A stretch of DNA of 64,000 bases, taken from a bacterium (lineage in GTDB: Bacteria; Vulcanimicrobiota; Vulcanimicrobiia; Vulcanimicrobiales; SCRA01). Shown piece after piece: positions 27,213 to 36,872 of the stretch; the stretch's first letter is position 1, and each line of letters starts with the position of its first letter. The notes under the pieces were generated by a model. That model ran no database searches. It was not told where the DNA came from and worked only from the letters and a program-made list of their open reading frames with translations. The position numbers and the translations under genes were made by a program. The stretch is taken from the NCBI GenBank assembly GCA_004298675.1, contig SCRI01000080.1:12983-76982 (forward strand), read 5' to 3'.

Positions 27213-28250
27213 ATGCTCGAGAGCCTGCGTACCCTGCCCAAGGTCCAGCTGCACGTTCACCTGGAGGGAACGATCTCTCCCGAACTGCTCCTGGCGCTTG
27301 CTCGCCGTCACGGGATCGATCTGAAGGAGCGCGCAGGGCTCGCACCGGCCGATCTGTACCGTTTCAAAGATTTCCAGGAGTTCCTCTACCTCTTCCGTGA
27401 CGTCTGCCAGGCTCTCAAGGAGCCCGACGACTACGGGGTGCTGGCGGCGAGCTACGCTCGCGCGGCAGCAGCGCAGGGCGTCTGCTACGCGGAGGTCTTC
27501 ATCTCGCCCAGCGTCTGGACGTGGTTTCATCGTCAGATCGACGTGCGCGCCGTGGTCGAAGCGATTCATGATGCCTTCGAGTCGGAGCGCCGGCGCAGCG
27601 GCTTTGAGGCACGTCTCATCGCTGACGTCACCCGCAACTTCGGACCGGCGCGTGCGCTCAAGACCATCACTTTGGTGGAAGGGCTCATGGACCTCGGCAT
27701 CATCGGCATCGGTTTGGGTGGCGACGAGCGCAACTATCCCGCGCGTGATTTCGGTGATGCCTTTGCGAAGGCCCGGTCGGTGGGACTGCACACGGTGGCT
27801 CACGCCGGCGAGGCTCAGGCGGCCTGGAGCATCCGTGAGGCGTTGGAGATCGGTGCGGAGCGCATCGGGCACGGCTGCGCCGCCGCGGACGATGCGGAAG
27901 TGACGGCGCTGCTGGCGGAACGAAACGTCTGCGTCGAAGCTTGTCCAACATCGAATGCGCTGACGGGTGCGTGGCGCGCGGGCGAGCCGCATCCGCTGCT
28001 CTCACTCGACCGGGCCGGAGTGCCGATCGCGATCGACTCCGACGATCCGGCGCTCTTTAGCACCACCTTGCTGACCGAGTATGCCCGCGTCGCGGAGATG
28101 GCTGGACTCGATAGCGTGCGGCGTTTCGCTCGTAACGCCGTCGTGCACAGTTTCGCCGCCGGCGAGACCAAGCGCGAGCTGCTCGCGCGCATCGACCGGC
28201 ACGCAGCTAGCAAGGGCGCGGGGGAGCGCGGGCGCGTGGAGAACCAGTAG
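27213..28250 (+). CDS. add: Adenosine deaminase family protein
   Basis: Zn-dependent deamination of adenosine (or adenine-type nucleosides) in purine salvage. It has 345 residues. Metal and catalytic motifs are present: QLHVHLEGT near the N-terminus, TVAHAGEA with the catalytic Glu, and DSDDPALF with the last Asp ligand. The ATG at 27213 starts MLESLRTLPKVQLHVH, the usual spacing to the first motif. Upstream extension is shadow. Adenine deaminase or futalosine-type activity cannot be excluded. Confidence 0.88.
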   Translation: MLESLRTLPKVQLHVHLEGTISPELLLALARRHGIDLKERAGLAPADLYRFKDFQEFLYLFRDVCQALKEPDDYGVLAASYARAAAAQGVCYAEVFISPSVWTWFHRQIDVRAVVEAIHDAFESERRRSGFEARLIADVTRNFGPARALKTITLVEGLMDLGIIGIGLGGDERNYPARDFGDAFAKARSVGLHTVAHAGEAQAAWSIREALEIGAERIGHGCAAADDAEVTALLAERNVCVEACPTSNALTGAWRAGEPHPLLSLDRAGVPIAIDSDDPALFSTTLLTEYARVAEMAGLDSVRRFARNAVVHSFAAGETKRELLARIDRHAASKGAGERGRVENQ

Positions 28251-28253
28251 CAT

Positions 28254-28934
28254 ATGCCGTCGGGACATTCGCACTTCACCGAGAGCATCGAGGAGTACCT
28301 CGAAGCGATCTATCGCCTCGAGCGCGAGGGCCCTGGTGTGACGACTTCCGGGCTCGCGACCGAGTTGGGGATCTCCCCCGCCAGCGTCAGCGGCATGTTG
28401 AAGAAGTTGGCCAGCGAAGGCTATCTCGATCACGAGCCGCGTGGCGTGGCGAGCCTCACGCAGAAGGGCTTGGAGGTCGGAGCGCGGACGCTGCGCCGCC
28501 ACCGTCTGGCGGAGCGGCTGCTTACCGACGTCCTGGGCATGAGCTGGGACGAGGTGCACGAGGAGGCCTGTAAGCTCGAACACGCGATCTCCGAGCGCGT
28601 CGAGGAGCGCCTGATCGTCTTCTTGGGACAACCCAAGACCTGCCCGCACGGCCATGCGATTCCGGAGGCGGACGGCAGCGAGGCTACGCTCGACTTGGCC
28701 CCGTTGGCGCAGGCGCAGCCCGGGCAGAACGTGCGCGTCGCCGGCGTCACCGATGAGGTGCCGGAGATGCTGCGCTACCTCGGCGAGATCGGCATGATTC
28801 CCGGCGTCAACGTGCAGATCGTAGAGAAGGCTCCCTTGGGTGGCCCGGTGACGATCGCGATCGATGGCACGCGCCATGCCATCAGCTTGGAGTTGGCGCG
28901 CACGGTGCTGGTGGAGACGCCGCCCTGCGACTGA
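28254..28934 (+). CDS. DtxR/MntR-type metalloregulator with FeoA-like domain
   Basis: Metal-dependent transcription repressor (Fe2+ or Mn2+), 226 residues. Winged helix at 1-70 (YLEAIYRLER, TSGLATELGISPASVSGMLKKL). The dimer/metal domain with HRLAERLL and HEEACKLEHAIS supplies His/Glu/Cys ligands at 80-125. The SH3-like FeoA domain occupies 150-222 (YLGEIGMIPGVNVQI). It starts 3 bases after the deaminase and overlaps the rhomboid gene. I see no obvious target operator nearby. Confidence 0.9.
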   Translation: MPSGHSHFTESIEEYLEAIYRLEREGPGVTTSGLATELGISPASVSGMLKKLASEGYLDHEPRGVASLTQKGLEVGARTLRRHRLAERLLTDVLGMSWDEVHEEACKLEHAISERVEERLIVFLGQPKTCPHGHAIPEADGSEATLDLAPLAQAQPGQNVRVAGVTDEVPEMLRYLGEIGMIPGVNVQIVEKAPLGGPVTIAIDGTRHAISLELARTVLVETPPCD

Positions 28935-29581
28935 CGCCGGTCACAAAAACACTGATCGCCGTCAACGTCCTGGTTTTCGTCGCCGAGCTGCTCAGCGGAG
29001 GCACGCAGCAGGGTGCTGTCGTGCAGCTCGGGGTCGAGTACGGTCCGGCCATCGCCACAGGCGAGTGGTGGCGCATCGTCACCGCGGCCTTCCTGCACGC
29101 CGGCATCTTGCATATTCTCTTCAACATGATCGCGCTGGCGCAGGTGGGCATGGTCATCGAGCTGACCTTCGGCGCCGCGCGCATGCTGTTGCTCTACGCG
29201 GTCTCGCTGCTGGCGGCGGGATTCTCGGTGCTGCTCTTCAACTATGCGACTCCCACTCTGGGGGCGAGCGGCGCGGTGTTCGGACTCTTCGGTGCGCTGC
29301 TCGCGCTGGGGCTGCGGCGCGGAGCGGCGGGGCGGGCCCTGGTGCGGCAGTGCCTGGGTATCATCGTCCTCAATCTCGTCTACGGGTTTGCCGTCGCGGG
29401 CATCTCCAATGCGGCCCACCTCGGGGGCTTGGTGGCGGGATTTCTGCTGGGTTTGCCACTCGTGCCCGGGGCGCCGGCCCGGCGCGTCTACGCCATCGAT
29501 GCGCGGGAGTCGCGTGACTATACCGGTCAGACGATCGAGCAGGAGACGGGCGAGCCACCGTACCAGGATGGCCCGCGTTAG
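28931..29581 (+). CDS. Rhomboid-family intramembrane serine protease
   Basis: Cleaves single-pass membrane proteins within the bilayer. Catalytic Ser in GASGAVFGLFG and His in NAAHLGGLVAG; the HAGILHILFNM helix is also canonical. The only conventional in-frame start (GTG 29021) would delete TM1 (TLIAVNVLVFVAELL). The natural start TPVTKTLIAVN is preceded by a CTG at 28931 that overlaps the DtxR stop (CTGA), so I call a CTG start giving 216 residues. Six membrane segments then result. The C-terminal tail is hydrophilic. Confidence 0.8.
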   Translation: MTPVTKTLIAVNVLVFVAELLSGGTQQGAVVQLGVEYGPAIATGEWWRIVTAAFLHAGILHILFNMIALAQVGMVIELTFGAARMLLLYAVSLLAAGFSVLLFNYATPTLGASGAVFGLFGALLALGLRRGAAGRALVRQCLGIIVLNLVYGFAVAGISNAAHLGGLVAGFLLGLPLVPGAPARRVYAIDARESRDYTGQTIEQETGEPPYQDGPR

Positions 29582-29601
29582 AAGCGAACAGACGTTCGAC
29601 G

Positions 29602-31500
29602 ATGTATCTGGATGAGATCTTCGCCGCCGGCGGCCCGCTGGCGGGCGTGCTCCCCGGCTATGTTCCCCGCGCGGGGCAACTGCAAATGGCGCGGCTGGTC
29701 GAACGTGGTTTGCTCGAAGGGATACACACCGTGGTGGAGGCGGGGACCGGCGTCGGCAAGTCTCTGGCCTACCTCGTTCCCGCGCTGCGTTCGGGCAAGA
29801 AGGTCGTCATCTCCACGGGGACGATCGCGTTGCAGGAGCAGCTGCTCACCAAGGACGTCCCGCTGGTGCAGCGCGCCCTAGGGACCGATCTGCGCGTAGC
29901 GTTGCTCAAGGGCCGCAACAACTACCTCTGCCGTGAGAAGCTGGCACGGCTGCAGCGCGACACCTTCGTTGCCTCTAGCGGCGCCATGGAGCAGATCTGG
30001 GACTGGGCGCGTTGGACGACCACCGGTGACCGCTCTGAGCTGGCGGTGCAGCCCGGTCCCGGCGAGTGGGAACAGGTGGACGCCGACGCGGACGACTGCC
30101 TGGGCGAGTTGTGTCCGTTCTACGACACGTGCTTCTATTTCCAGGCACGCGAGCGCGCTCGTTTCGCGGATCTGGTGGTGGTCAATCACGCGCTCTTCTT
30201 TCTCGATCTCGCGATGGGTGGAGCGCTGCTCCCGCCCTACGACTTCGCCGTGCTGGACGAGGCGCATCAATGCGAGTCCTGGGCTACCTCTGCACTGACC
30301 TCCACGATCTCCCAGCGCACAGTGGGGCGGATGCTGCGGCGTCTGAATCGCTACTACACGCTTGACACGGCGGTCGAGGACGAGTTGGGTGAAGGCATGC
30401 GGCGCCTGGGCAGCCGGCTCGCGGCCGTCGACCAAGACCGCTATCCACTCTCCGCCAACGCGCCGGCGCGCGAGTTGCTGCTGGAGTTGGCGCCCGCCTT
30501 CGAGCGCGCCGAGCTTTGGCTGGATGCTTCGTGGCAGAGCGCCTACCGCGGTGCGTTCGATCAGCAGGTTGCGGAGCGCCGCCGCGAGCTCTGCATGCGC
30601 GGGATCGTTGCCCATCGCCAGGCGCTGCAGCAACTGCAGAGCGCAGGCGACGAAACGATCGCCTGGGTGGAGCGCGGCGAGCCCGGGGAACGCCACCGGA
30701 TCTGCGCTGCGCCGTGCGAGGTCGCCAGCTTTTTGCAGCGGGCGCTCTTCGAACGCTGCGAGAGCGTGGTGCTGACATCGGCGACGCTGGCCGCCGATGG
30801 TTCCTTCGACTACTTGCGGCGCACGCTGGGCTACGAGCAGGCGCAGGAGTGTGTGGCGCCTTCGCCTTTCGACTACGAACGCCAAGCGGGGCTCTACCTG
30901 GCGCCGCCGTCACTCAATCCGAAGTCGCACGATTTCGCCCGGCGCGCGGCGGCGCTGGTGGAGGAGGCCCTCGATCGCACGCGCGGCCGCGCCTTCGTGC
31001 TCTTCACCTCATACGCGCGTATGCGCGAAGTCCACCGGCTGGTGGCGGCGCGCGTCGCCTTCCCATGCCGGATTCAAGGCGAGCTTGCGCGCTCGCAGCT
31101 CCTGTCGTGGTTCCGCCGGACGCCCTCAGCCGTGCTCTTTGCCACCGGAACGTTCTGGGAGGGCGTGGACGTCGTGGGCGAGCAGCTCTCGTGCGTGATC
31201 ATCGACCGGTTGCCGTTTCCGTCGCCGGGTGATCCGCTGGTAGCGGCGCGCCTGCGCGCCATCGACAGCGCGGGTGGCTCGTCGTTCGAGGAGTATATGA
31301 TTCCCGCGGCGATCACGCGCCTCAAGCAGGGTTTTGGGCGACTGATCCGCAGCGTCGAGGATCGCGGGATCGTGGTGCTGTTGGACGGACGCATTCAAAG
31401 CGAACGCTATGGTGAGGCGATCTTGCGCGCGTTACCACCCGCACGGCGCATCACCGATCTGGGCGAGATCTCCGCGTTCTTGGGCGACTCGACGGGGTAA
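29602..31500 (+). CDS. dinG: DinG/XPD-family ATP-dependent DNA helicase
   Basis: Superfamily 2 5'-3' helicase acting on R-loops, D-loops or stalled forks. It has 632 residues. Walker A EAGTGVGKS, DEAH box VLDEAHQ, four Cys of the Fe-S domain (YLC near residue 113, DDCLGELCPFYDTC), and late motifs VLFTSYARM, GTFWEGVDVVGEQL and QGFGRLIRS. There is no N-terminal exonuclease domain, unlike Gram-positive DinG. Starts 20 bases after the rhomboid gene. Confidence 0.9.
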   Translation: MYLDEIFAAGGPLAGVLPGYVPRAGQLQMARLVERGLLEGIHTVVEAGTGVGKSLAYLVPALRSGKKVVISTGTIALQEQLLTKDVPLVQRALGTDLRVALLKGRNNYLCREKLARLQRDTFVASSGAMEQIWDWARWTTTGDRSELAVQPGPGEWEQVDADADDCLGELCPFYDTCFYFQARERARFADLVVVNHALFFLDLAMGGALLPPYDFAVLDEAHQCESWATSALTSTISQRTVGRMLRRLNRYYTLDTAVEDELGEGMRRLGSRLAAVDQDRYPLSANAPARELLLELAPAFERAELWLDASWQSAYRGAFDQQVAERRRELCMRGIVAHRQALQQLQSAGDETIAWVERGEPGERHRICAAPCEVASFLQRALFERCESVVLTSATLAADGSFDYLRRTLGYEQAQECVAPSPFDYERQAGLYLAPPSLNPKSHDFARRAAALVEEALDRTRGRAFVLFTSYARMREVHRLVAARVAFPCRIQGELARSQLLSWFRRTPSAVLFATGTFWEGVDVVGEQLSCVIIDRLPFPSPGDPLVAARLRAIDSAGGSSFEEYMIPAAITRLKQGFGRLIRSVEDRGIVVLLDGRIQSERYGEAILRALPPARRITDLGEISAFLGDSTG

Positions 31501-31546
31501 CAGGCGTCACTACGGCGGCGCGCCGGAGGTGCTAAGGTAAACGCAA

Positions 31547-31765
31547 ATGGATCGCGTGCGCTTCGTTCCACTCGGCGAGAAGACGCAGCCGCAGTGCTGG
31601 AACTGCAAGCGCGTGGTGGTAGGCGTCCCCGATGCGCGCTATTTGTATCGCGTCGACGGCCGTGCCGTAACCGAAGCGTGGTACCGCTGCGATGGCTGCG
31701 GTGCGTATGTGAACGTGCGGCGCGAAGGCGTTTTACACGTCGAGCGCGCCGCACGTAGCACCTGA
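31547..31765 (+). CDS. Small zinc-ribbon protein (72 aa)
   Basis: 72 residues with two CxxC knuckles (QCWNCK at about 17 and RCDGCG at about 48), spaced for a zinc ribbon. Between them is a two-strand linker with Tyr/Arg (DARYLYRVDG). Likely binds nucleic acid or a protein partner; I do not recognise a family. It follows the helicase by 46 bases with AGGAGG near 31527. Confidence 0.6.
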   Translation: MDRVRFVPLGEKTQPQCWNCKRVVVGVPDARYLYRVDGRAVTEAWYRCDGCGAYVNVRREGVLHVERAARST

Positions 31766-31767
31766 AC

Positions 31768-32310
31768 TCAGGCGATGCTGTTGTGTACCGTCTTGTACGA
31801 CGCGTACCACGCCAGCAGCGCGGTCACGATGCCGAGCCAGCCGCCGGCTACCGTGAGCCCAGCCGCGGAGAACCACGCACCGAGCCAGAGCAGGACAAAG
31901 GTGATGAACAGGGCGACGAAGACCCACATCACCGGCGGATTGTTGATGCGGAACGACTCCAGCATCATGTAGCCGGTGAAGATGGTCCAGGCGCCCAAGA
32001 GCCACGTCAGATCGAGTCCGACGTTACCAGACTTCCCAGCCCAGAACCACACATAGAAAGCGGTGCCCAACCAGAAGGCGCCGTACGAGGAGAAGGCTGT
32101 GGCGCCGAAGGTATTGCCGGCTGCGAATTCCCACATGCCGGCGAAGAGCTGTGCGAGTCCTCCATAGAAGAGCGCGAAGCCGATCCAGGCGTCGGAGTGT
32201 GGGATGAGACCGGCGTTGGCGCCCGAGAGCAGAAATGTGGTGAGGGCGAATCCGGCTAGGCCGAGGCCCGCCGGATTCCCCAGCTTGGGGGCTGGAGCGG
32301 AACTACCCAT
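31768..32310 (-). CDS. satP: Acetate/succinate transporter, GPR1/FUN34/YaaH family
   Basis: Six-helix monocarboxylate (acetate) carrier, 180 residues. It opens with NPAGLGLAGFALTTF, equivalent to the NPAPLGL signature, and contains FYGGLAQLFAGMWEF and the ASSYGAFWLG-like segment SSYGAFWLG. ATG at 32310 is chosen because GGAGG lies 8 bases upstream. It is divergent from acetyl-CoA synthetase, forming an acetate uptake-and-activation pair across a 220-base promoter region. Confidence 0.92.
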   Translation of the reverse strand: MGSSAPAPKLGNPAGLGLAGFALTTFLLSGANAGLIPHSDAWIGFALFYGGLAQLFAGMWEFAAGNTFGATAFSSYGAFWLGTAFYVWFWAGKSGNVGLDLTWLLGAWTIFTGYMMLESFRINNPPVMWVFVALFITFVLLWLGAWFSAAGLTVAGGWLGIVTALLAWYASYKTVHNSIA

Positions 32311-32530
32311 TCGGTAAACCTCCAATCAAGCGTGGTGTCTAGTGTGTTGCGAACGAACCACTGGGCTGGAGTACCGGTTTTCCTGGAATGCTAGGTTCTC
32401 GCTCGCTTGACTCCCACCCCCTGGTGGCGGCCTGCTCCTTGCTTGCGCGAGGGGGGACCCCGGTGCGCCCGGGTATAAGGTACGTTCCGGACATAGCGCA
32501 TCTTCAACACCACGGCATTCGGAGGCTCAT

Positions 32531-34510
32531 ATGCTCGAACAGCATCAGCAGGCCATCGAGGCGCTCTTCGCGGAAAACCGCACCTTCCCGCCATCCGAGG
32601 ATTTCAAGAAGCACGCGCAGTGGAACGATCCCAAAATCTACGAGATCGCGGCCAAGGATCCTGACGCGTTTTGGGCCTCGCAGGCGGAGCGGCTCGACTG
32701 GTATCGCAAGTGGGATACCGTTCTAAAATGGGATGACCAGACCAAGGTCGCCCGCTGGTTCGACGGCGGCAAGCTCAATGCCAGTTACAACTGCCTGGAC
32801 CGCCACGTCAAGAGCGGCCACGGTAAGCAAGTCGCCTATTTCTGGGAAGGCGAGCCGGGCGATGCCCGCACGCTGACTTACGCTGATCTTCTCAACGAGA
32901 CGTGCCGCCTCGCCAACGGGCTGAAGTCCTTAGGCGTGAAGAAGGGCGATCGCGTCGCCATTTATATGGGCATGGTTCCCGAGCTTCCCGTGGCCTTGTT
33001 GGCGTGCGCGCGCATCGGTGCCATCCACTCGGTGGTGTTCGGCGGCTTCTCGTCCGACAGCCTGCGCGACCGCATCATCGACGGCGAGTGCAAGGTGCTG
33101 ATCACGCAGGACCAGGGCTGGCGTCGCGGCGGAAAGATCCTGCTCAAGCAGATCGCCGACGAGGCGGTCAAGGACACCCCCAGCATCGAGAAGGTGGTCG
33201 TGCTCAAGCGCGTGGGCGACCCCATCGACATGAAGGGCGGGCGCGACGTCTGGTACCACGAGCTGGTTGCCAAGCAGAGCCAAGAGTGCGCACCGGAGCA
33301 GATGGATGCCGAGGATCCGCTCTACATCCTGTATTCGAGCGGTACCACCGCGAAACCCAAGGGCATCGTCCATACGACCGGCGGCTACATGACCGGCGTG
33401 GCCTCGACGCACAAGTACGTCTTCGATTTGCGCGAGGACGAGGACGTCTTCTGGTGCACGGCCGACATCGGCTGGGTCACCGGGCACTCGTACATCGTGT
33501 ACGGGCCTCTTGCCAATAGATCGACCGGCGTCATCTATGAAGGCACGCCCGACTTCCCGGACAAGGACCGCTTCTGGGCCCTGATCGAGAAGTACAAGAT
33601 CTCCATTCTCTACACCGCGCCGACGGCGATCCGCACCTTCATGAAGTGGGGCACCGAGTATCCCGACAAGCACAACATGAAGTCGCTGCGGCTGATCGGC
33701 TCCGTGGGCGAGCCCATCAATCCCGAAGCGTGGATCTGGTACAACCAGCACATCGGCGGAGAGCGCTGCCCCGTGGTCGACACGTGGTGGCAGACCGAGA
33801 CGGGGATGATCATGGTCACCCCGCTGCCGGGTCTCACGGCCACCAAGCCCGGGTCGGCCACCCAGCCCTTCCCCGGCGTCTTTGCCGACGTCGTGAACGA
33901 GAAGGGTGAGTCGGTTCCTTTGGGCGGCGGCGGCTATATCGTCATCACCCGGCCCTGGCCGGCGATGCTGCGCACGCTCTGGCGGGACCACGACCGCTAC
34001 CTCAAGACGTACTGGAGCAAGTTCCCCAAGCAGGGTTACTACTTCCCGGCCGACGGTTGCAAGCGCGACGAGGACGGGTACTACTGGCTGCTCGGCCGCG
34101 TGGACGACGTGATGAACGTCAGCGGCCACCGCATCTCCACCACCGAGGTGGAGAGCGCCTTCGTCGACCATCCCGAAGTCGCCGAGACGGCCGTGGTCTC
34201 CAAGCACGATCCCATCACGGGCGAGGCGATCGCGGCGTTCGTCACCCTCAAGGGCGGCGGCAACGGTTCGCCGGAGAAGGCCGACGAGCTGCGCAAGCAC
34301 GTGGCCTCGAAGATCGGCGCGTTCGCGCGGCCGAAGTACATCACGTTCACGCCGGACCTCCCCAAGACGCGTAGCGGCAAGATCATGCGCCGCCTGTTGC
34401 GCGACGTCATGGAGGAGCGGCCGCTGGGCGACACCACGACGCTGGCCGACGCTGGCGTGGTGAAACACATCGCGGAGATGGCGCAGACGGCGGCTAAAGC
34501 CGACGAGTAG
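32531..34510 (+). CDS. acs: Acetyl-CoA synthetase
   Basis: Converts acetate, ATP and CoA to acetyl-CoA. It has 659 residues, full length. Adenylation motifs YSSGTTAKPKG and TWWQTETGM, hinge region GRVDDVMNVSGHRIST, and the C-terminal catalytic and acetylatable Lys in TRSGKIMRR. GGAGG is 6 bases before the ATG. The target Lys is normally controlled by acetylation, and a histone-deacetylase-family gene lies at 48.9 kb, though a link is speculative. Confidence 0.96.
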   Translation: MLEQHQQAIEALFAENRTFPPSEDFKKHAQWNDPKIYEIAAKDPDAFWASQAERLDWYRKWDTVLKWDDQTKVARWFDGGKLNASYNCLDRHVKSGHGKQVAYFWEGEPGDARTLTYADLLNETCRLANGLKSLGVKKGDRVAIYMGMVPELPVALLACARIGAIHSVVFGGFSSDSLRDRIIDGECKVLITQDQGWRRGGKILLKQIADEAVKDTPSIEKVVVLKRVGDPIDMKGGRDVWYHELVAKQSQECAPEQMDAEDPLYILYSSGTTAKPKGIVHTTGGYMTGVASTHKYVFDLREDEDVFWCTADIGWVTGHSYIVYGPLANRSTGVIYEGTPDFPDKDRFWALIEKYKISILYTAPTAIRTFMKWGTEYPDKHNMKSLRLIGSVGEPINPEAWIWYNQHIGGERCPVVDTWWQTETGMIMVTPLPGLTATKPGSATQPFPGVFADVVNEKGESVPLGGGGYIVITRPWPAMLRTLWRDHDRYLKTYWSKFPKQGYYFPADGCKRDEDGYYWLLGRVDDVMNVSGHRISTTEVESAFVDHPEVAETAVVSKHDPITGEAIAAFVTLKGGGNGSPEKADELRKHVASKIGAFARPKYITFTPDLPKTRSGKIMRRLLRDVMEERPLGDTTTLADAGVVKHIAEMAQTAAKADE

Positions 34511-34538
34511 CCGCCTGCGGGGACCAGGCGCGAGGCAG

Positions 34539-34560
34539 GGGCCGCCCGTTCGGGCGGCCC
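34539..34560 (+). terminator. GC-rich hairpin after acs
   Basis: GGGCCGCCC / GGGCGGCCC, a perfect 9-bp stem with a GTTC loop, 28 bases after the acs stop. No T tract follows, so it is either a U-less hairpin terminator or an RNA-stabilising 3' structure. Confidence 0.5.
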
Positions 34561-34577
34561 TCGGCGTTACCGCGTTC

Positions 34578-34606
34578 TTGACGCGCGCACGCCGGCGTGG
34601 TAGCCT
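34578..34606 (+). promoter_or_regulatory. Probable housekeeping promoter of hrcA
   Basis: TTGACG (34578-34583), 17-base spacer, TAGCCT (34601-34606). The -35 matches five of six consensus bases and the -10 three to four. Expected transcription start is around 34612, at the first base of the CIRCE operator. Confidence 0.55.
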
Positions 34607-34610
34607 CTCG

Positions 34611-34637
34611 CTAGCAGTCTCGAAAAGTGAGTGCCAA
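34611..34637 (+). promoter_or_regulatory. CIRCE operator (HrcA binding site)
   Basis: CTAGCAGTC - 9 bases - GAGTGCCAA. Against the consensus TTAGCACTC-N9-GAGTGCTAA this is 7/9 plus 8/9 with exact spacing. The right half begins inside the GTG start codon of hrcA (34627-34629), so HrcA would block both transcription and, in RNA form, the start region. Classic negative autoregulation of the heat-shock operon. Confidence 0.85.
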
Positions 34638-35715
34638 TAGTAACGTGCCGGAGTCTCTGCCGCGTGTGCCCGAGCTGGATAAGCGCAAGGCGTACATCCT
34701 AACGACCGTCGTCTACGAATATATCGCGACGGCGGAGCCGGTAGGTTCGGCGACCCTGACCCAAAAGTACAATTTGGGTGTGAGCTCCGCGACGATACGC
34801 AATGAGATGGCCGAGCTGGAGGCCCGCGGCTACCTCGTGCAACCGCACACCTCCGCCGGCCGCGTTCCCTCGGATACCGGTTATCGTACCTACGTCGATC
34901 GCCTCATGCCGGCCGAGACCTTAGGGAGCGAAGAGAGCGGGCGGCTGCGGGCCGAGTTCATGCGTGCCGGGCGGGCGCTCGACGAGATCGTCGAGCAAGC
35001 CACGCGTCTACTGGCCCAATATTCACAGAGCCTGGCGGTGGTCGTCGCGCCCAGCAAGGACAGCCAGACCTTCCGCCACCTCCAGCTCATCTGGCTGGCC
35101 GAGCGTTCGGTTTTAATGGTCGTGGTTACGACCGCGGGCGTCACCGAGCAGCACGTGATCGAGCCGGCGGTCAACGTCGATCCCGACGATTTGACGCGCG
35201 CCTCCAACGCGCTCAACCGGCGCCTCTCGGGCAAGCTGCTGGCCGAGCTCGACCGCACCGCGGTGAGCGACGTGCTTGCGGCCATGAGCCCTCCGCTGCA
35301 TGCCTCGCTGGTCGACGGCGTCGTGGCCGGGTTCGCTCGCGTCCGCCGCCCGGAGGAGCGGCGCATCCTCTTCGGCGGGGCCCAGCATCTGCTCGATCAG
35401 CCGGAGTTCCGCGACTTCAAGAAGCTGCGCTCGATCCTCGACTTGGTCGAGGAGCAGCGCACGTTGTACCACGTCGTCCTGGAGTCGATCGAGCGCGGCG
35501 AATCGACGCCGTCCGTGCGCATCGGCGGCGAGCTCGAGTTGGACGACATCAACGAGTGCAGCCTGGTGACGATCCCCTATCGTATGGGTGACCGTTCGTT
35601 GGGCGTGCTGGCGATCTTGGGGGCGCGACGGATGCCGTACGGGCGCATGATGGCGCTCATCGCGGCCACGGCCGACCACCTCAGTCAACACCTCACCGAC
35701 GTCGAATTGCCGTAG
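34627..35715 (+). CDS. hrcA: Heat-inducible transcription repressor HrcA
   Basis: Represses class I heat-shock genes by binding CIRCE; activity depends on GroEL in studied species. It has 362 residues. N-terminal winged helix with [16 protein letters not shown] and [18 protein letters not shown] (recognition helix), then the GAF-like core ([16 protein letters not shown] at the C-terminus). The GTG at 34627 overlaps CIRCE. A second in-frame GTG at 34645 ([12 protein letters not shown]) is a possible alternative. First gene of hrcA-dnaJ-prmA-rsmE; dnaK and grpE are not here. Confidence 0.95.
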   Translation: MSANSNVPESLPRVPELDKRKAYILTTVVYEYIATAEPVGSATLTQKYNLGVSSATIRNEMAELEARGYLVQPHTSAGRVPSDTGYRTYVDRLMPAETLGSEESGRLRAEFMRAGRALDEIVEQATRLLAQYSQSLAVVVAPSKDSQTFRHLQLIWLAERSVLMVVVTTAGVTEQHVIEPAVNVDPDDLTRASNALNRRLSGKLLAELDRTAVSDVLAAMSPPLHASLVDGVVAGFARVRRPEERRILFGGAQHLLDQPEFRDFKKLRSILDLVEEQRTLYHVVLESIERGESTPSVRIGGELELDDINECSLVTIPYRMGDRSLGVLAILGARRMPYGRMMALIAATADHLSQHLTDVELP

Positions 35716-35732
35716 AATCGAGTCTCTTGCGC

Positions 35733-36872
35733 ATGCCTACCCGCGACTACTATGAAGTTCTCGGCGTCTCACGTGGTGCCACCGAAAGTGATATCAAGCG
35801 TGCCTATCGTCAGTTGGCGCGTAAGTACCACCCCGACGTAGCCGAGGACAAGGCCAGCGCGGGCGAGCGCTTCAAAGAGATCAACGAGGCCTACGAAGTG
35901 CTCTCGGACGTTCACAAGCGCGAGCAGTACGACCGCTTCGGAACGGTAGGCAACGGTGCCGGCGGCTCGGGTTTCGGCGGCTTCGGAGATTTTGGTCCCT
36001 TCGCGGGCGAGGGTTTTGGCGAGATCTTCGACATGTTCTTCGGCGGCGGACGCTCGCAAGGACGCGGGCGCGGCGGCGTGCAGCGCGGCAGCGACCTGCG
36101 CTACGATCTCGAGATCACGCTCGAGGAGGCCTATAGCGGGGTCGATCGCGAGATCTCCTACAGCCATCTCGGCCAGTGCTCAACCTGCGAGGGCAGCGGC
36201 TGCGCGCCGGGTACGAAGCCGCAGCCGTGCGTGCAGTGCGGCGGCAGCGGGCAACTCCGTCAAGTGCGCTCGACGCCGCTGGGACAGTTCGTCACCACCG
36301 CGCCGTGCACGCGCTGCGGCGGCGAGGGGCGCATCATTCCCTCACCCTGCGCGGTCTGCCATGGCCGCGGCCGCATGGAGATCGAGCGCCGCATCACGGT
36401 GCACATTCCGGCCGGGGTAGACGACGGTTCGCGCATCCGCGTCGCGGGTAGCGGTGAAGCCGGCGTGCACGGCGGCCAACCCGGCGATCTGTACGTTTAC
36501 CTCAGCGTCAGCGAGCACGAATTGTTCCGGCGCGACGGTTTGGATCTCGCGCTCCCGGTGCCGGTGACCTTCCCGCAGGCCGCGCTCGGCGGCGACGTAA
36601 CGATCCCAACGCTGAGCGGTGAGCCGGCGGTGCTGCACGTGCCGGCGGGCACGCAGACGGCGACGATCTTTCGCGTGCGCGGGAAAGGCATGCCCAGCGT
36701 ACGTGGCGGCGGCTTCGGCGATCTGCTCGTGCATGTCAATGTCGTCGTGCCGCGCAGACTCACCAAACGCCAGCGTGAGATCTTGGAAGAGTTCGCGCGC
36801 GCCGGCGGCGATCAGGTGGAGGAAGATAAGACCTTCTTCGATCGCGTGAAGGACGCGTTCGGCGTCGAATGA
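35733..36872 (+). CDS. dnaJ: Chaperone DnaJ
   Basis: Hsp40 co-chaperone that delivers substrates to DnaK. It has 379 residues. J domain 1-70 with the HPD motif (KYHPDVAE), Gly/Phe-rich linker, four CxxCxGxG zinc motifs ([32 protein letters not shown]) and the C-terminal substrate domain. ATG at 35733 gives [11 protein letters not shown]; a TTG two codons earlier is less likely. Stop overlaps prmA. Confidence 0.97.
   Translation: MPTRDYYEVLGVSRGATESDIKRAYRQLARKYHPDVAEDKASAGERFKEINEAYEVLSDVHKREQYDRFGTVGNGAGGSGFGGFGDFGPFAGEGFGEIFDMFFGGGRSQGRGRGGVQRGSDLRYDLEITLEEAYSGVDREISYSHLGQCSTCEGSGCAPGTKPQPCVQCGGSGQLRQVRSTPLGQFVTTAPCTRCGGEGRIIPSPCAVCHGRGRMEIERRITVHIPAGVDDGSRIRVAGSGEAGVHGGQPGDLYVYLSVSEHELFRRDGLDLALPVPVTFPQAALGGDVTIPTLSGEPAVLHVPAGTQTATIFRVRGKGMPSVRGGGFGDLLVHVNVVVPRRLTKRQREILEEFARAGGDQVEEDKTFFDRVKDAFGVE

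Noticed and set aside
32930-34468. 512-residue open frame antisense to acs
   Set aside because: Pure shadow of acs codon bias; no start signal or motif.
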